Shown piece after piece: positions 54,646-64,000 of a stretch of DNA of 64,000 bases. The position numbers and the translations under genes are program-made. Positions within the stretch are counted from its first letter, which is position 1; each line of letters begins with the position of its first letter. The stretch comes from Nematostella vectensis. Taxonomy: Eukaryota; Cnidaria; Anthozoa; Actiniaria; Edwardsiidae. The stretch lies in contig NC_064046.1 of NCBI RefSeq assembly GCF_932526225.1, positions 6,931,219-6,995,218 of the forward strand, in the 5' to 3' direction. The notes under the pieces were generated by a model, which saw only the letters and a list, made by a program, of their open reading frames with translations, did no database searches and was not told the origin of the DNA.

Positions 54646-57321
54646 TTAAGGCCTAGGTCTGTGTATAGCTGGAGGTTTCTGTAGTGTAGTACGTACTTCT
54701 CTTTGTCTTTTAAGGTTGGGATCAGTTTTGAGACTAGACCTGTTTGTATGCCGATTTGGCTGCTATTTTGCTGCAGTACTCGGACAGCATGTCCTTTGAT
54801 ACATCGACTCTCTCCGCGGCTAGTGGGTAGTCGTTGTGGAGGTCGTGGAGGCCTTTGGGGGTACTCTAGGTCGATTTCTAGTATCAACCCCTTTTTACTA
54901 TTCTTTTCGTACTCAGCTAGGTTTAGCTTGTTGGTGCTCTTTTCTGTCATCCATCTAAATCCACCAATTGGTAGGTACTGACTCATAGCCCATACGTACA
55001 AGTTGTTTGCATCCAAGTACATAACATACTTCGAAGGCGCCGTCTCGTCGTATGATTCCATGTACTTATTGTTGGCCTTGCTGTATCTGTTGGCTATGTA
55101 TGGTATACCACCGCGCATACCCTTCTCGATGAATTGGAACATGTCGATGTCTGTCATGAGTTCCAGTTTAATGTCGGTCATTTTTAGCATGGCGTCCCAT
55201 GAAAGACCGGGGGATGTGAAGTAGTTGCATGGATCTAGCTTATAGTATTCTAGGCACGTCTTCCTAAAGTTCTTATACACTTCAGCCAGCAGTAGTATGA
55301 CAGACTCAAGGTATAGGTCGTGGGAGTCGCCCATGGTTTTAAGCTTAAACTTCTCCCACACGGTTCTAGATGTTTGTAATCGTCCTCTGAGATGTGCTGG
55401 TCGTACATGGTGCTATAGAAATCCTCCTTCGCTGGTAGCTTGTCGTTGAACTTCTCAAAGCTGTCCATGTAGTCGTATGGGTATACTCCCTTTCTATGAA
55501 AAAGGTCGAGTCTCTTACCTTTAAACCTCTGAGAGGTGTATTTCAATGACTTCCTAGGTAGGTTGCCTACCAATTTCTCCCAATGGAGCTCATAAACTGG
55601 AAGCTGTCTATAAAGGTGAGGTGGTTGCCAAGCATGAAGGCCATGTACTTCTCCATGTTGTTCGGTATAGCGTTGATGTTCATTTGCTTCTTTTCACCCT
55701 TACTGTTCACATATGTGTGCTTCTTTCCAATGGCTCCGATTTCCTTCATTATGACATGGCTGTCGTAGCCTCTTAGGTTGTGAAATATGACGGGTACCTT
55801 TATCTCTTCAGGATTGATTCTAAGTTTCAGGTTACACTCTGTGCTGAGCCTCTGTACTTACCAGTTATGTGGCAGTGGTCTCGAACTCGAGTGTCCTTCT
55901 TAGTGTATTCCTTGTTACATATGTGGCACTCTTGGGCTTTTTTAATTGATACTCGTCATGCTTTGACATTTTTTGTGCTTTATTGAAGTGCTTCCTCGTA
56001 ATGTTCTTACAGTATTTGACTTCTTCTAGCATTTTCTCCATGAACTTGTACACGGCTTTTTCACCTCTGTAAATCTGCGTCTGCTTTGTATACTTGTCAT
56101 CATAGGTGCAGGCTACTTTATAGGCACATCCACAGTCGGTGTATTTTTGGTAGGCTCCAGTGTATGATTTACCATCATCAGGTTGGCATCCCTGGATCTT
56201 CTCCGTTATAGCCTCGAAGTCAGCGTAGATGACGAATGGTACTGGTTGTTGCTTGTGGCAGTTTGTGAATTTTAGTACGCTATGCCCCTTGTCGTGCATC
56301 TTGACCGCCTGCGTCCCATTGATGTTGAGGCAGTGTGGTTAGTTATCAGTGTGGTTGGTTAGTACTCTTTCAGAGCTGAAACATTGGAGGCAGCTCATGC
56401 AGAAGTGCTTCTTATGTTGATGTTTCGTTTGGTTGAGCATGAATTTGTTGAAGTCCTACCTCAGTCCCACTACCCTCAGTGATTAGTAGAAGCTCCATGT
56501 GGTCTTCGAGCCTCTCCTTTGATATTTATATTGGGTATGCTTGTTCGTTATCTTAGCTGAATACGTTGATGTAGATCCCGTTTTCCTTCTCGACTTTGTT
56601 AAAGTGTTGACAGTCACCGGGAACTCAACACCTGAGTAGTCCAATTCGTTGACAAATTTCCTGTCAGGCTTCTTAATATACTGGGGGTCTTTACCTTGTT
56701 GGTTTAGGTGTCTGATGTCGCACCATCTGAAGCACTCGTTGTCTTCGTTCTTTATGTTAATCATCCCTTTAGCGCTATTTCGTAGTTCGTTCGGTAGTTG
56801 GATGTATGATGATCCTCTCATCGGCTGGTATTTTACGATATTGAAATAGTGGCCATCGACTGATTCTATAGTCCAGCCAGACCCCTCAGATACCCATTGG
56901 GTTATCTTATTCAGGACTTGTTGCTTGGTGTTCTGTAGTGCCTCACTAATCTCGGTACTATTGACTATTGTTTGAGGTGTACTGTTGAAGTGGGCAGTCT
57001 TGAACTCTAAGCCCTTGTCAGAGACTCCTTCTTGAACGTCACCTTTAGTGTTGTAGCGAATTTGAGGCCTTTCATAGATTCTAGTGTATTTGCGATATGG
57101 TAGTGGGTGGCCTTAGCCGTGCTTTGCAGTTGTGCTAGTGGGTCTCTACCATTCTTTATCCCACTTTCGAAGGACATGGTGTAACCTTTCAAGGCACGCC
57201 TCGTCTGCACTATCCTAGTTCTAGGTGTCGGCACTGGCCTACGAGCCCTAGGTGTAGGAACTGGCCTATCTCGGAACTCTGTTGGTGGTGGTATTATGTT
57301 GTCCCCATACTCCTGAGCCAT
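54646..57321 (-). pseudogene. Polinton family B DNA polymerase
   Basis: From the N-terminal side: PVPTPR repeats and GLKF (57007-57321), SSYIQLPNELRNSAKGMINI and DYSGVEFP (56483-56821), the exonuclease block PFVIYADFEAITEKI (56220-56260), NMEKYMAFMLGNHLTFIDSF (55580-55670), DPCNYFTSPGLSWDAMLKMT, GMRGGIP and [20 protein letters not shown] (about 54985-55250). The order and motifs match protein-primed DNA_pol_B_2 enzymes of Polintons. At least five frame changes occur. The gene is cut at 54646 by the TTAA element and continues for about 95 bp at 47595. The palm motifs with YxDTD are not present anywhere. Confidence 0.87.
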
Positions 57322-57379
57322 CTGCCTGACGCTCTTGCGGGTCCCAGGTGCTGGTACAGGCTTCGTCTCCTGTAGCTTT

Positions 57380-57799
57380 AGCAGTAAACCGATAAGTTCA
57401 GACTTCAGTTTATTGAGGTCTCTCTAATTCATGTCTATTTTAGGGTTAGATATTTTCTGTGAGTCGCTCATATATACATATTTTATTTTTAAATTTACGA
57501 ACGCACTTTCTTTAAACCCGAGTGGTTCGTGACGAACCCGTCGGATTGTATGCTTCTATATGTTTTTAATTTTTCTAGAATGTCTGGGTGGTCACGTCGG
57601 TTGTGTTGCTTGTATTTTGGTTCCTCTGGTGCTTCTTAGTCTTAAGGTGGCATGTCTTCCCTGCCAGTCAGTAGTTTCCACATATTGGGCAGTACCACTC
57701 TTTATTCAGCATGTACCTAGTCTTGGATTCTCTTATAGTTCTGGCTCTGTCCTTCTCAGTCTTATGTAAAGGTGGGCGTCCTCGTCCTCTCTTGACTTC
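57380..57799 (-). pseudogene. AT-hook/zinc-finger ORF (copy 2)
   Basis: Equivalent of 1458-2087. KRGRGRPPLHKT starts at 57799, and a finger with WYCPICGNYW and a TKKHQRNQ end follows. Stops and frameshifts near 57560 and 57430 break it. Confidence 0.6.
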
Positions 57800-57879
57800 C
57801 ATATATACTACTACTATACTTTTTTTCTATAGTGTTTATGTGTATACTACTATTTTATATTGTTTTCAAGTATAGTATT

Positions 57880-58060
57880 TAGCCCTTTTAGCTACCCAGC
57901 CCTTGTATACCAGTACCTCGTAGTGTGCCTTCCCGTAGTGGTGTATGAGACTCCTCATGCAATAAAGTTTCTTATCGCAGAAATAGCATGTGTACCAATC
58001 ATTTGAGATCAGACGTTCTAGCCTCTTAAAGATTGTGAATATTCACGAACTTCTAACGAT
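57880..58060 (-). pseudogene. C2H2 zinc-finger ORF of Polinton copy 2
   Basis: The minus strand reads RLERLISNDWYTCYFCDKK then LYCMRSLIHHYGKAHYEVL, a Cys-x2-Cys...His-x5-His arrangement. It occupies the place where copy 1 has the zinc-finger tail of its VRR-NUC gene. An adjacent upstream frame (to about 58190) reads FEEYDNGDPGDPYAFDNEEH. Its relation to the finger is unclear. Confidence 0.45.
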
Positions 58061-58293
58061 GCGAAAGCCGTTTCTAGACAAATGCTCCACAGACATATCC
58101 CTTAGGCCATGCTCCTCGTTATCGAATGCGTATGGGTCGCCAGGGTCACCGTTGTCGTACTCCTCGAAGTAGACGGCCACACTTCATCCCCTACCGATGT
58201 GGACGATCATGTCTGCCCCTCCCTTTGGGTAAGACATATTGTCATGATGTGATGAAGTCCTCTTCACTAAGCCTGCTGATACTGGACGCGATA

Positions 58294-58664
58294 GACATGA
58301 CAGAAAAACCTGGAAAACGCGCAATTCCAGATAGAGAGAGAAGAAAACATTTTTTTACAATGTCTATAGGTTCCTTATATTGCGGACTGATTTTCAAAAC
58401 ACGAATAACGTGAGGCCGAAGTGCACATAACTAGATTATGGCTTTTTAAGATTATTTTTCCTTGATCATCATTGCTCTGTGTATCAGTTCAGGGACAAAA
58501 AGTTCAAATTTCAATGACACTTTACAAAAGTCGCATCAATTTAAAAAAAGTCGCACTTGATATTTTGTTTGCTATAAGTTACTAAGTACTCAGAGAAATT
58601 CTCCGCCTTATTCGATGTAAAATGGGCTTATTTGAAGCGTCACGTCATGTTTTTCCGTCATGTC
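58294..58664. mobile_element. 371-bp MITE with perfect 9-bp target duplication
   Basis: GACGCGATA at 58285-58293 and 58665-58673 flanks an element with inverted ends GACATGAC(A/G)GAAAAAC. A 9-bp duplication fits Mutator-like elements. Confidence 0.85.
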
Positions 58665-58706
58665 GACGCGATACGACTATGCTGGGGTGCTTTCTCCTTA
58701 GGTAGT

Positions 58707-58949
58707 CTTATGCCTGGTACACACCATTGACATAATGACATAGGCGCGTGCACCCTTATGTTCATATGTTCAAGTGTGAATGGTTCGACATTTTGACATA
58801 AGCCCAACATAGTGACATGAACATAACGACATAAGAGAAAAACATGTTTTTTTATGTCATTATGTCCATGTGTCGTTATGTCGGGCTTAAAAGAGTGCAC
58901 GCGCCTATGTTGTTATGTCGTTATGTCACTAGTGTGTACTAGGCATAAG
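58707..58949. mobile_element. Foldback MITE rich in GACATAA motifs
   Basis: CTTATGCCTGGTACACAC at the left pairs with GTGTGTACTAGGCATAAG at the right. Arms extend through GGCGCGTGCAC and its complement. The centre holds repeated GACATAA or TTATGTC, so nearly the whole 243 bp can fold. Confidence 0.85.
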
Positions 58950-59065
58950 GTGGCTCTTATGATTTTACGGGAATGGTTGAGTGGGTTTCGCATTTTGTAG
59001 TCTGGCTCGCGAACCGCGTCGTACCTGTCTAGGTCTCGAATAGACGGCAGGACCTGCCCTGTAAG

Positions 59066-59356
59066 CTATCTTTTGAACTCGAATACTATACCAGCCTCTG
59101 AACGCAGTACAATATTGTAGAGACCGGGCTCTCTAACGTAGTATTCGTTTTCCTCCTCGCGGAATACTATGTCACTGACCATCACAATTTTCTGGACAAG
59201 CTTTCGCACGCGGTCTCTCCTCTGTTCGAGCTCCAGAAGTTTGGCCAAGTCTGTGCTTGAGAAGAGGGTCTCACCGCGTTCTTTTATTGTCGACTCCCCA
59301 CACTTGTCATATAGGTTGGTAAGCATCCTCTTGTAATGGTCGTATTCCATCACCAT
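59066..59356 (-). CDS. Small Polinton ORF, possibly BRO-N-related
   Basis: A 96-residue open frame, charged and helical, ending REPGLYNIVLRSEAGIVFEF. That end resembles the GLYSLI-type strand-helix of BRO-N domains, but the N-terminal FRAKDVA block is not seen. It lies between the integrase and the zinc-finger genes. The function is unknown. Confidence 0.4.
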   Translation of the reverse strand: MVMEYDHYKRMLTNLYDKCGESTIKERGETLFSSTDLAKLLELEQRRDRVRKLVQKIVMVSDIVFREEENEYYVREPGLYNIVLRSEAGIVFEFKR

Positions 59357-59447
59357 CTATATACATCTACTCGAATTATTTTTTTAAGTCTACTTTGTTC
59401 AGGGGCTTCACTTTAAATCCCTAAATGGCATCCAACTGTTAAATTCG

Positions 59448-60240
59448 TCACTTCACCAAAGCCTGCTTCTTTTGATAATATCTTGGAATGACTTTATCAA
59501 TGAGGAAAACATCCTGCTTGGCATTTAATAGTTCAGGTTCATAAAGACTTCCTTGTATGTCTTCATTACTTAGATCCTTAATTTTGTAAGTGACTGGATT
59601 AGTGTATTGTATTTTATCGAATTTCCTCAGTCCAATTCGGTGTATAACCCTTGTCGAACACATTTCGTTTATATTTACTTATTCTAACCTCATCACCTAT
59701 TTTAAAATTAGGTTTTTGTTTGATGCTTCCATATCACCGCATAAATTAAAATATACTAGATCTTCATTCTTCTTTTTGTTAGCTTCTACAGGAGTCATTT
59801 TAATGCTCGAATGTTTGGTGTTGTTGCACTGCTTCAGAATCTTAGGAAGTATTTCTAAATATTGCGTATTGCCTTGAGCTGTAAATTGTTTCCACATTTT
59901 GGTTTTAATTGTTCAATTCCATCGTTCAAAAACACTACTCTTTTCTTCGTTTTCACTTGAATACATTTTTATGCCATTTTTCTCCAATAGGTCTTTCAGG
60001 TGTCTGTTGTAGAATTCTATACCTTTATCAACCCATAAATACTCTGGTTTTCTTCTTTTCTTGAATATTGTTTAGAATGCTTCAGTTATAGTTCCGCCTT
60101 TTTTATCTTTTAACGGTATGATCCAACCATATTTATTAAAAACGTCTAAAACCTTGAGTAGGTATCGAAACCCTTTATTCCATTTGCTAAATGTTGCATC
60201 TCAACTAAGTCGGAACACCGTATCTCATCAGCTAGTTTTT
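59448..60240 (-). pseudogene. Polinton integrase with partial chromodomain
   Basis: Counterpart of 3230-4200. NTQYLEILPKILKQCNNTKH, TPVEANKKKNE and IDKVIPRYYQKKQALVK are readable in several frames, and core pieces around 59900-60200 match copy 1. The chromodomain loses its middle (a direct join after ALVK). Stops and at least four frame changes make it dead. Confidence 0.8.
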
Positions 60241-60299
60241 CTTGCCAGTTTTCTTCACTCGACGGCTTTTTACCTTTTTATGGCTTTTTAACGCCGAGG

Positions 60300-60842
60300 C
60301 CGAATTTTCGTTTTGTATTGATAAGGAAATGTGCGGTTGACCCCACTTAGGCATCTCACCATACGGTATTCGATCAAGCAACTCAACCATTTATCCGTCG
60401 CACTCCCCTTTGCTTTTCCCCATGTCATAGAATATGTCATGGTACGCCGCGATCTCGTCTACTTTATTCAACGGTTTGACTCTCCAATCAATCACTTGGC
60501 CAGTCTCTTTGTCGTATACTAGTTGTTTCTCAAGCGGGTTGTTTGGCCCCATGCATTTATAGTTCGCAGGTGTGAACCCACTTTTGGGATAGGCAGGTAG
60601 CCGATCATTTTTTGGATATCAAGTTTACCAACTTCCTTTGCGCTGACGAATATGCTCTTAATTATGCCACATGATGAACAATTACATTTTAGCATCGTAC
60701 GTCCGTTTTTAGTTCTCTCATACCGTTCAGAGCCTGGGATGCAATCAGTGACTCTCTTCTTCTTGACGCAGTAAGACTTCAAGATATCATTAGAGTATAC
60801 TAAAGCATGATATGAGGAACCTATGGTTCCCCCCTTGGTCAT
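60300..60842 (-). pseudogene. PLA2-like ORF (copy 2)
   Basis: Counterpart of 4179-4727. The N-terminal part (60519-60842) has CNCSSCGIIKS. After a frame change come IAAYHDIFYDMGKSKGECDG with the His-Asp pair and a stop. Two or more frameshifts. Here the residue after HD is Ile rather than Phe and the Cys differs from copy 1. Confidence 0.6.
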
Positions 60843-60893
60843 TTAGACTATCGAATCATTATGAATAGCGTCGAACATAGAGACCCCCTTTTG

Positions 60894-61212
60894 TCACTCT
60901 AGGAGGTAGTACAAGCACCAGTAGCCGCAAAGTACTGACAGCCTCTCTTGGATCTCATCCCCTGAATAAGCAAGTGCCTTTCCAGACGTAGCTAGGTACC
61001 GCTCAACCTCATGTGGCACTCCGGTTCCAAAGTTCCTGTCGATGTATTCGCAGTACGTGTCGTCTATATTTCGGTAGCAGACCCAATGAGTTCCAGCGCC
61101 TCTACTATCGTCCAGGTTGACTATCCCACATTCCATATTGTGCATCCGCTCGGGTAGATTATCGCAACTATATACACCTCTGAAGTGTTTTATGCCTAGC
61201 TTGGTGACCCAT
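60894..61212 (-). pseudogene. Adenain-type cysteine protease, N-terminally truncated
   Basis: Open on the minus strand from about 61212: LGIKHFRGVYSCDNLPE, ECGIVNLDDSRGAGTHWVCY (catalytic His in THW), CEYIDRNFGTGVPHEV and LSVLCGYWCLYYLLE (catalytic Cys). The three regions keep the C5 protease order. The start codon is not present. BEL/Pao sequence begins at about 61213. It would have matured virion proteins. Confidence 0.75.
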
Positions 61213-61228
61213 TATAGAAGGTCGATGT

Positions 61229-62470
61229 TTGAAAGTGAAGCCCATTTCTTCTGGAGCAAGTAACAAAAAAACACAAGACGGTATGCAAAGACGGTATGCA
61301 ACAAGCGGGAGCGCGTTATTTGTTCAAGCTAATGGACAGAGGACGTGTGTTAATTGTCTTGGAAAACACAAGTCAGAGAACTGTGAGAAATTCAAGTCAC
61401 CGGGAGAACGAAAGAAGCTGTTGGTTAAGTATGCTAGATGTTTTAGATGCCTTAGAAAAAATCACAGGTCTTACGAGTGTAAATCGAAAGATAGTAACTG
61501 TAAGGGCTGCGCGGGCGCGCATCATGTTTCAATATGCGAATATGGAAATCAAGCTAGTGGCCAGACAGAAACGCCACAGCAGGGACGGGAGGAGAGCGAG
61601 CAAGCGGGAGAAGCTAGTTCCAATCACGTAGCTTCGGGGTTTGTGGAAAGTTTTCATGTTGGCTCTGGTACGCGCATAGCTCTACAAACAGCGCAGGGCA
61701 TTGTTAGCTGGGAAGGGGGCGTATCAGCTAGCACACGGTTTTTGTTTGACGCCGGAAGTCACTGCTCATTCATCACCACGTCGGCAGCGCGCAAAGCCAA
61801 ACTTCCTGTCGTTAGGCGTGAATGGCTTTGCATTAACGCGTTTGGTCAGCGCGACCAGAAAGGCACGCTCAGAGAGGTAGTAGAGTTTAATGTAAATCCT
61901 GTAAATGGATGTGCTAGCATTAATGTGCAGGCGTTCTTAGTGCCAGAGATTTCCAGCATACCCAATGGTCATGTAGAGTTAGCTAGAGATCAGTTTCCGC
62001 ACCTCAAAGGCTTATGGTTCTCAGATGTGAATAGGAATGAGGAAAGACTAGAAATAGAGATATTAGTTGGAGCGGATTATCTTTGGCATTTTCAGAAAGG
62101 ACGAGTAATTCGAGGCAAAGTAGAGGAACCCGTCGCAGTAGAGACAGAGTTAGGATGGGTATTGCCAGGCCCTATGACAGTAGATAGTGAATGTGTAGAG
62201 AATGTACAGATAGTACAGGCTAATTTGTTAGTCCAAGACCGGTCAGCAGAGCAATCAGAGAGTTTGGAGAGTGAGATAGCGAGACTGTGGGATTTAGAGA
62301 CTCTAGGTATTAGAGAGACACAGGGAGTACAGGAAGAATTTCTGGATAACATTTGTTTCAATGGAGAGAGGTATTCGGTTAAGTTACCATGGAAGGTCAA
62401 CCACAGATCGTTACCTACTAATTACGAAAAAAAGCCTAGGACGCCTTCATGGCACAATAAGAAAGCTTAG
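61229..62470 (+). pseudogene. BEL/Pao Gag end and A17 protease
   Basis: The frame is 413 codons. Zinc knuckles lie at residues about 38-105 (TCVNCLGKHKSENC, ARCFRCLRKNHRSYEC, NCKGCAGAHHVSIC). The aspartic protease is at about 165-260 with FLFDAGSHCSFIT (DAG active site) and ILVGADYLWHF. The N-terminus of the RT linker follows (LWDLETLGI, FNGERYSVKLPWK). The reading frame shifts at about 62400. The Gag N-terminus is not seen. Confidence 0.8.
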
Positions 62471-63204
62471 GCAAGAGCCAGAAGTGCTAGACCAGTATGA
62501 GGCAGTAATCAAGGGTCAGTTAGAGTCCGGAGTGATGAGCCGGTTCATGCGTTAGAAGATGGTAACAAGATCCATTACTTACCACATAGAGCGGTAGTGC
62601 ACAGGAATGTTGCTACTAGTACACCGGTAAGAGTGATCTATGATGCGTCGGCGAAGACAGGTAAAAGGGGCGTGTCGCTCAACGACTGTTTACACGTTGA
62701 ACCGTCTCAACCCCCTCCTATTTTATGTGTTGCTGAGATTCCGTTTCCTCAGGGTAGCCCTAATAGCAGATATCGAGAAGGCTTTCTTGAATATCGAAGT
62801 CGACCCTGGAGACCAAGATTGTTTACGATTCCTATTCCCAGAGGACCTGAGAAGGGAGGGTTCCGTTAATCATAGTATACCGGTTTTGTAGAGTGTTGTT
62901 TGGACTGAACGCCTCGCCATTTCTATTGAATGGAACCTTGAGGCACCACCTCGTGAAGTTTAAAGAGATAGATCCTGAGTTTGTAGAGATGTTAGTCAAC
63001 AGTTTTTATGTAGATGACTTGGTGACAGGAAGTAACACCCCGGAAGAGGCGTATGAGTTATACGTGAAGTCCAAGTCGAGATTGGCAGAAGGTGGGTTTA
63101 ACCTGCGCAAGTGGCAGACTAACGATAGCGAGCTCAGAGGTAGGGTGGATGTAGGCGAAGGGAGATGTATGCCAGGTAGTCAAGAAGGTGTGGCGCGTGG
63201 TTAG
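62361..63204 (+). pseudogene. BEL/Pao reverse transcriptase
   Basis: Pieces in three frames: VKLPWK and [80 protein letters not shown] and the catalytic NSFYVDDLVTGSNT. All RT blocks remain readable, though five or more frameshifts or stops separate them. It is not functional. Confidence 0.8.
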
Positions 63205-63216
63205 ACTAGCCAGGGC

Positions 63217-63959
63217 GTGGCAAGCGACTGTGATATTCAGGTGTTAGGCCTACCCTGGAATAGCAGTGGTGACACTATAGGACTCACATTTGGCCACCTG
63301 TATGATAAGGCTCAACAGGTGCCAGCGACGAAGCGAAATGTGCTCAGTGTTTTTGCAGGTATGTTCGATCCCCTAGAAATAGTAACCCCAGTAACTGTAG
63401 CTGCAAGAATCCTTTTTCAGCTCTGTGTAGAATGGCCGAGTTAACCTGGGACGAGGAATTGACTGGAGAAGAAAGAAAAGAGTGGGAGGCCTGGGTTAAA
63501 GACCTGGGAAATTTGATGAGTGTTGAAGTACCTCTGTGCGTATTGGACACGTCCCGCCGTAAGGTGCAGATTCACGGAATTGCTGATGCGAGTCGCAAGG
63601 CGTACTGTTTCGTCGTATACCTCGTATACGACGTGGGGGGAGAGAGGCAGGTAAGGTTACTTTGCAGCAAGACTAGAGTGGCCCCCCTTAAGGAGATGAC
63701 AATCCCCAGGTTAGAGCTAATGGCCGCGTTAATCCTTGACCGTCTAGTTAGCCATGTTAAAGAAGCCCTAGGCACACTCATTGAAGTAGAAAGCGAGGTG
63801 TACTGGTCAAATAGCAAAACAGTGTTATACTGGTTGGCGAACAAAGGTGATTGGAAACAGTTCGTTAAGCACAGAGTAGATGAAATTTTGCAGCTGACTA
63901 GGAACGGTGAGTGGAGGCATTGCCCGGGAGAACAGAACCCGCCAGCTAGGCACTGTTAG
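63217..63959 (+). pseudogene. BEL/Pao RT connection and RNase H region
   Basis: LGLPWNSSGDTIGLTF and KRNVLSVFAGMFDPLEIVTP are the BEL-specific region after the palm. IHGIADASRKAYCFVVYL, TIPRLELMAALIL, YWSNSKTVLYW and FVKHRVDEILQLT are the RNase H-like region, with D, E and D-type positions partly changed (YWSNS for the usual WTDS). The frame ends at 63959 just where the integrase would begin. Confidence 0.8.
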
Positions 63960-64000
63960 TATGGTGGTCAACACCAGAGTACCGAAGAGTGACATATCTA

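Larger units (their letters stand above)
47595..61212 (-). mobile_element. Polinton/Maverick copy 2, interrupted by several insertions
   Basis: Minus-strand order: adenain-type protease, PLA2-like, integrase, small ORF, zinc-finger ORFs, AT-hook/ZnF, DNA polymerase. The polymerase resumes at 47595-47689 beyond a 6,956-bp insertion. The right edge is cut within the protease by BEL/Pao sequence. Copy 1 is a close relative. Frames are heavily broken. Confidence 0.88.
61213..64000 (+). mobile_element. BEL/Pao LTR retrotransposon, decayed, runs off the window
   Basis: Zinc-knuckle Gag end, A17-type protease, BEL-type RT and RNase H follow each other on the plus strand with many frame changes. The left edge truncates the Polinton protease. 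No LTR is visible, so the 5' part of the element is missing. Confidence 0.85.

Noticed and set aside
1-64000. rRNA or tRNA genes
   Set aside because: No A/B box pairs with cloverleaf potential and no rRNA-like blocks were recognised by eye. A covariance-model scan would be decisive.

Overview
The window is eukaryotic and metazoan in character. It has one multi-exon gene with consensus splice sites, AT-rich spacers, and a dense, nested population of class I and class II transposable elements. The mix suggests a cnidarian, probably an anthozoan. It includes two related Polinton/Maverick copies with chromodomain integrase, phospholipase-like, BRO-N and VRR-NUC genes, a THAP/DDE plus YqaJ element, BEL/Pao, Ty3/gypsy and ZMYM1-like hAT. 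That taxonomic call is inference from element content, not from a marker gene.

Layout. 440-4915: truncated Polinton copy 1 on the minus strand (DNA polymerase B pieces, AT-hook/zinc-finger ORF, VRR-NUC nuclease, BRO-N, integrase with chromodomain, PLA2-like ORF, protease stub). 4916-8997: unassigned. 8998-23395: a stack of insertions. A repeat element with ~147-bp tandem units carrying TGACGTCA dyads is split by a 5'-truncated Ty3/gypsy fragment. Its integrase is split by an 8.5-kb hAT element with CAGGG termini. The hAT is itself filled by a 5.6-kb G-poor tandem-repeat block. 25196-29612: a nearly intact two-gene DNA transposon (SAP-SWIM-YqaJ protein and THAP-DDE transposase, convergent). 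29735-31479: a 5'-truncated non-LTR retrotransposon. 31581-31938: a MITE. 33006-34790: a broken cluster of adintovirus/Polinton-type virion genes (penton-like, adenain-like protease, packaging ATPase, Arg-rich core-like), unlike the other two Polintons. 35411-36165: a MITE.

36755-38702 is a ~53-copy 34-bp minisatellite that ends 21 bp past the stop codon of the only clear host gene. That gene is a complete five-exon UDP-glucuronosyltransferase on the minus strand (38724-47060, 516 residues). Its introns carry a 25-bp minisatellite with repeated GTAAGT motifs and several MITEs.

47595-61212 is Polinton copy 2 (minus strand). Its polymerase gene is split by a 6,956-bp element with a TTAA target duplication. 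That element's left inverted repeat is in turn split by a 3,724-bp foldback element with a GTTATAA duplication. Two MITEs, one with a perfect 9-bp duplication, sit in its middle. 61213-64000 is a decayed BEL/Pao retrotransposon that truncates the Polinton protease and runs off the window.

There is no operon-like cooperation here. The gene products belong to independent mobile elements, apart from the UGT, which is predicted to be an ER membrane conjugating enzyme.
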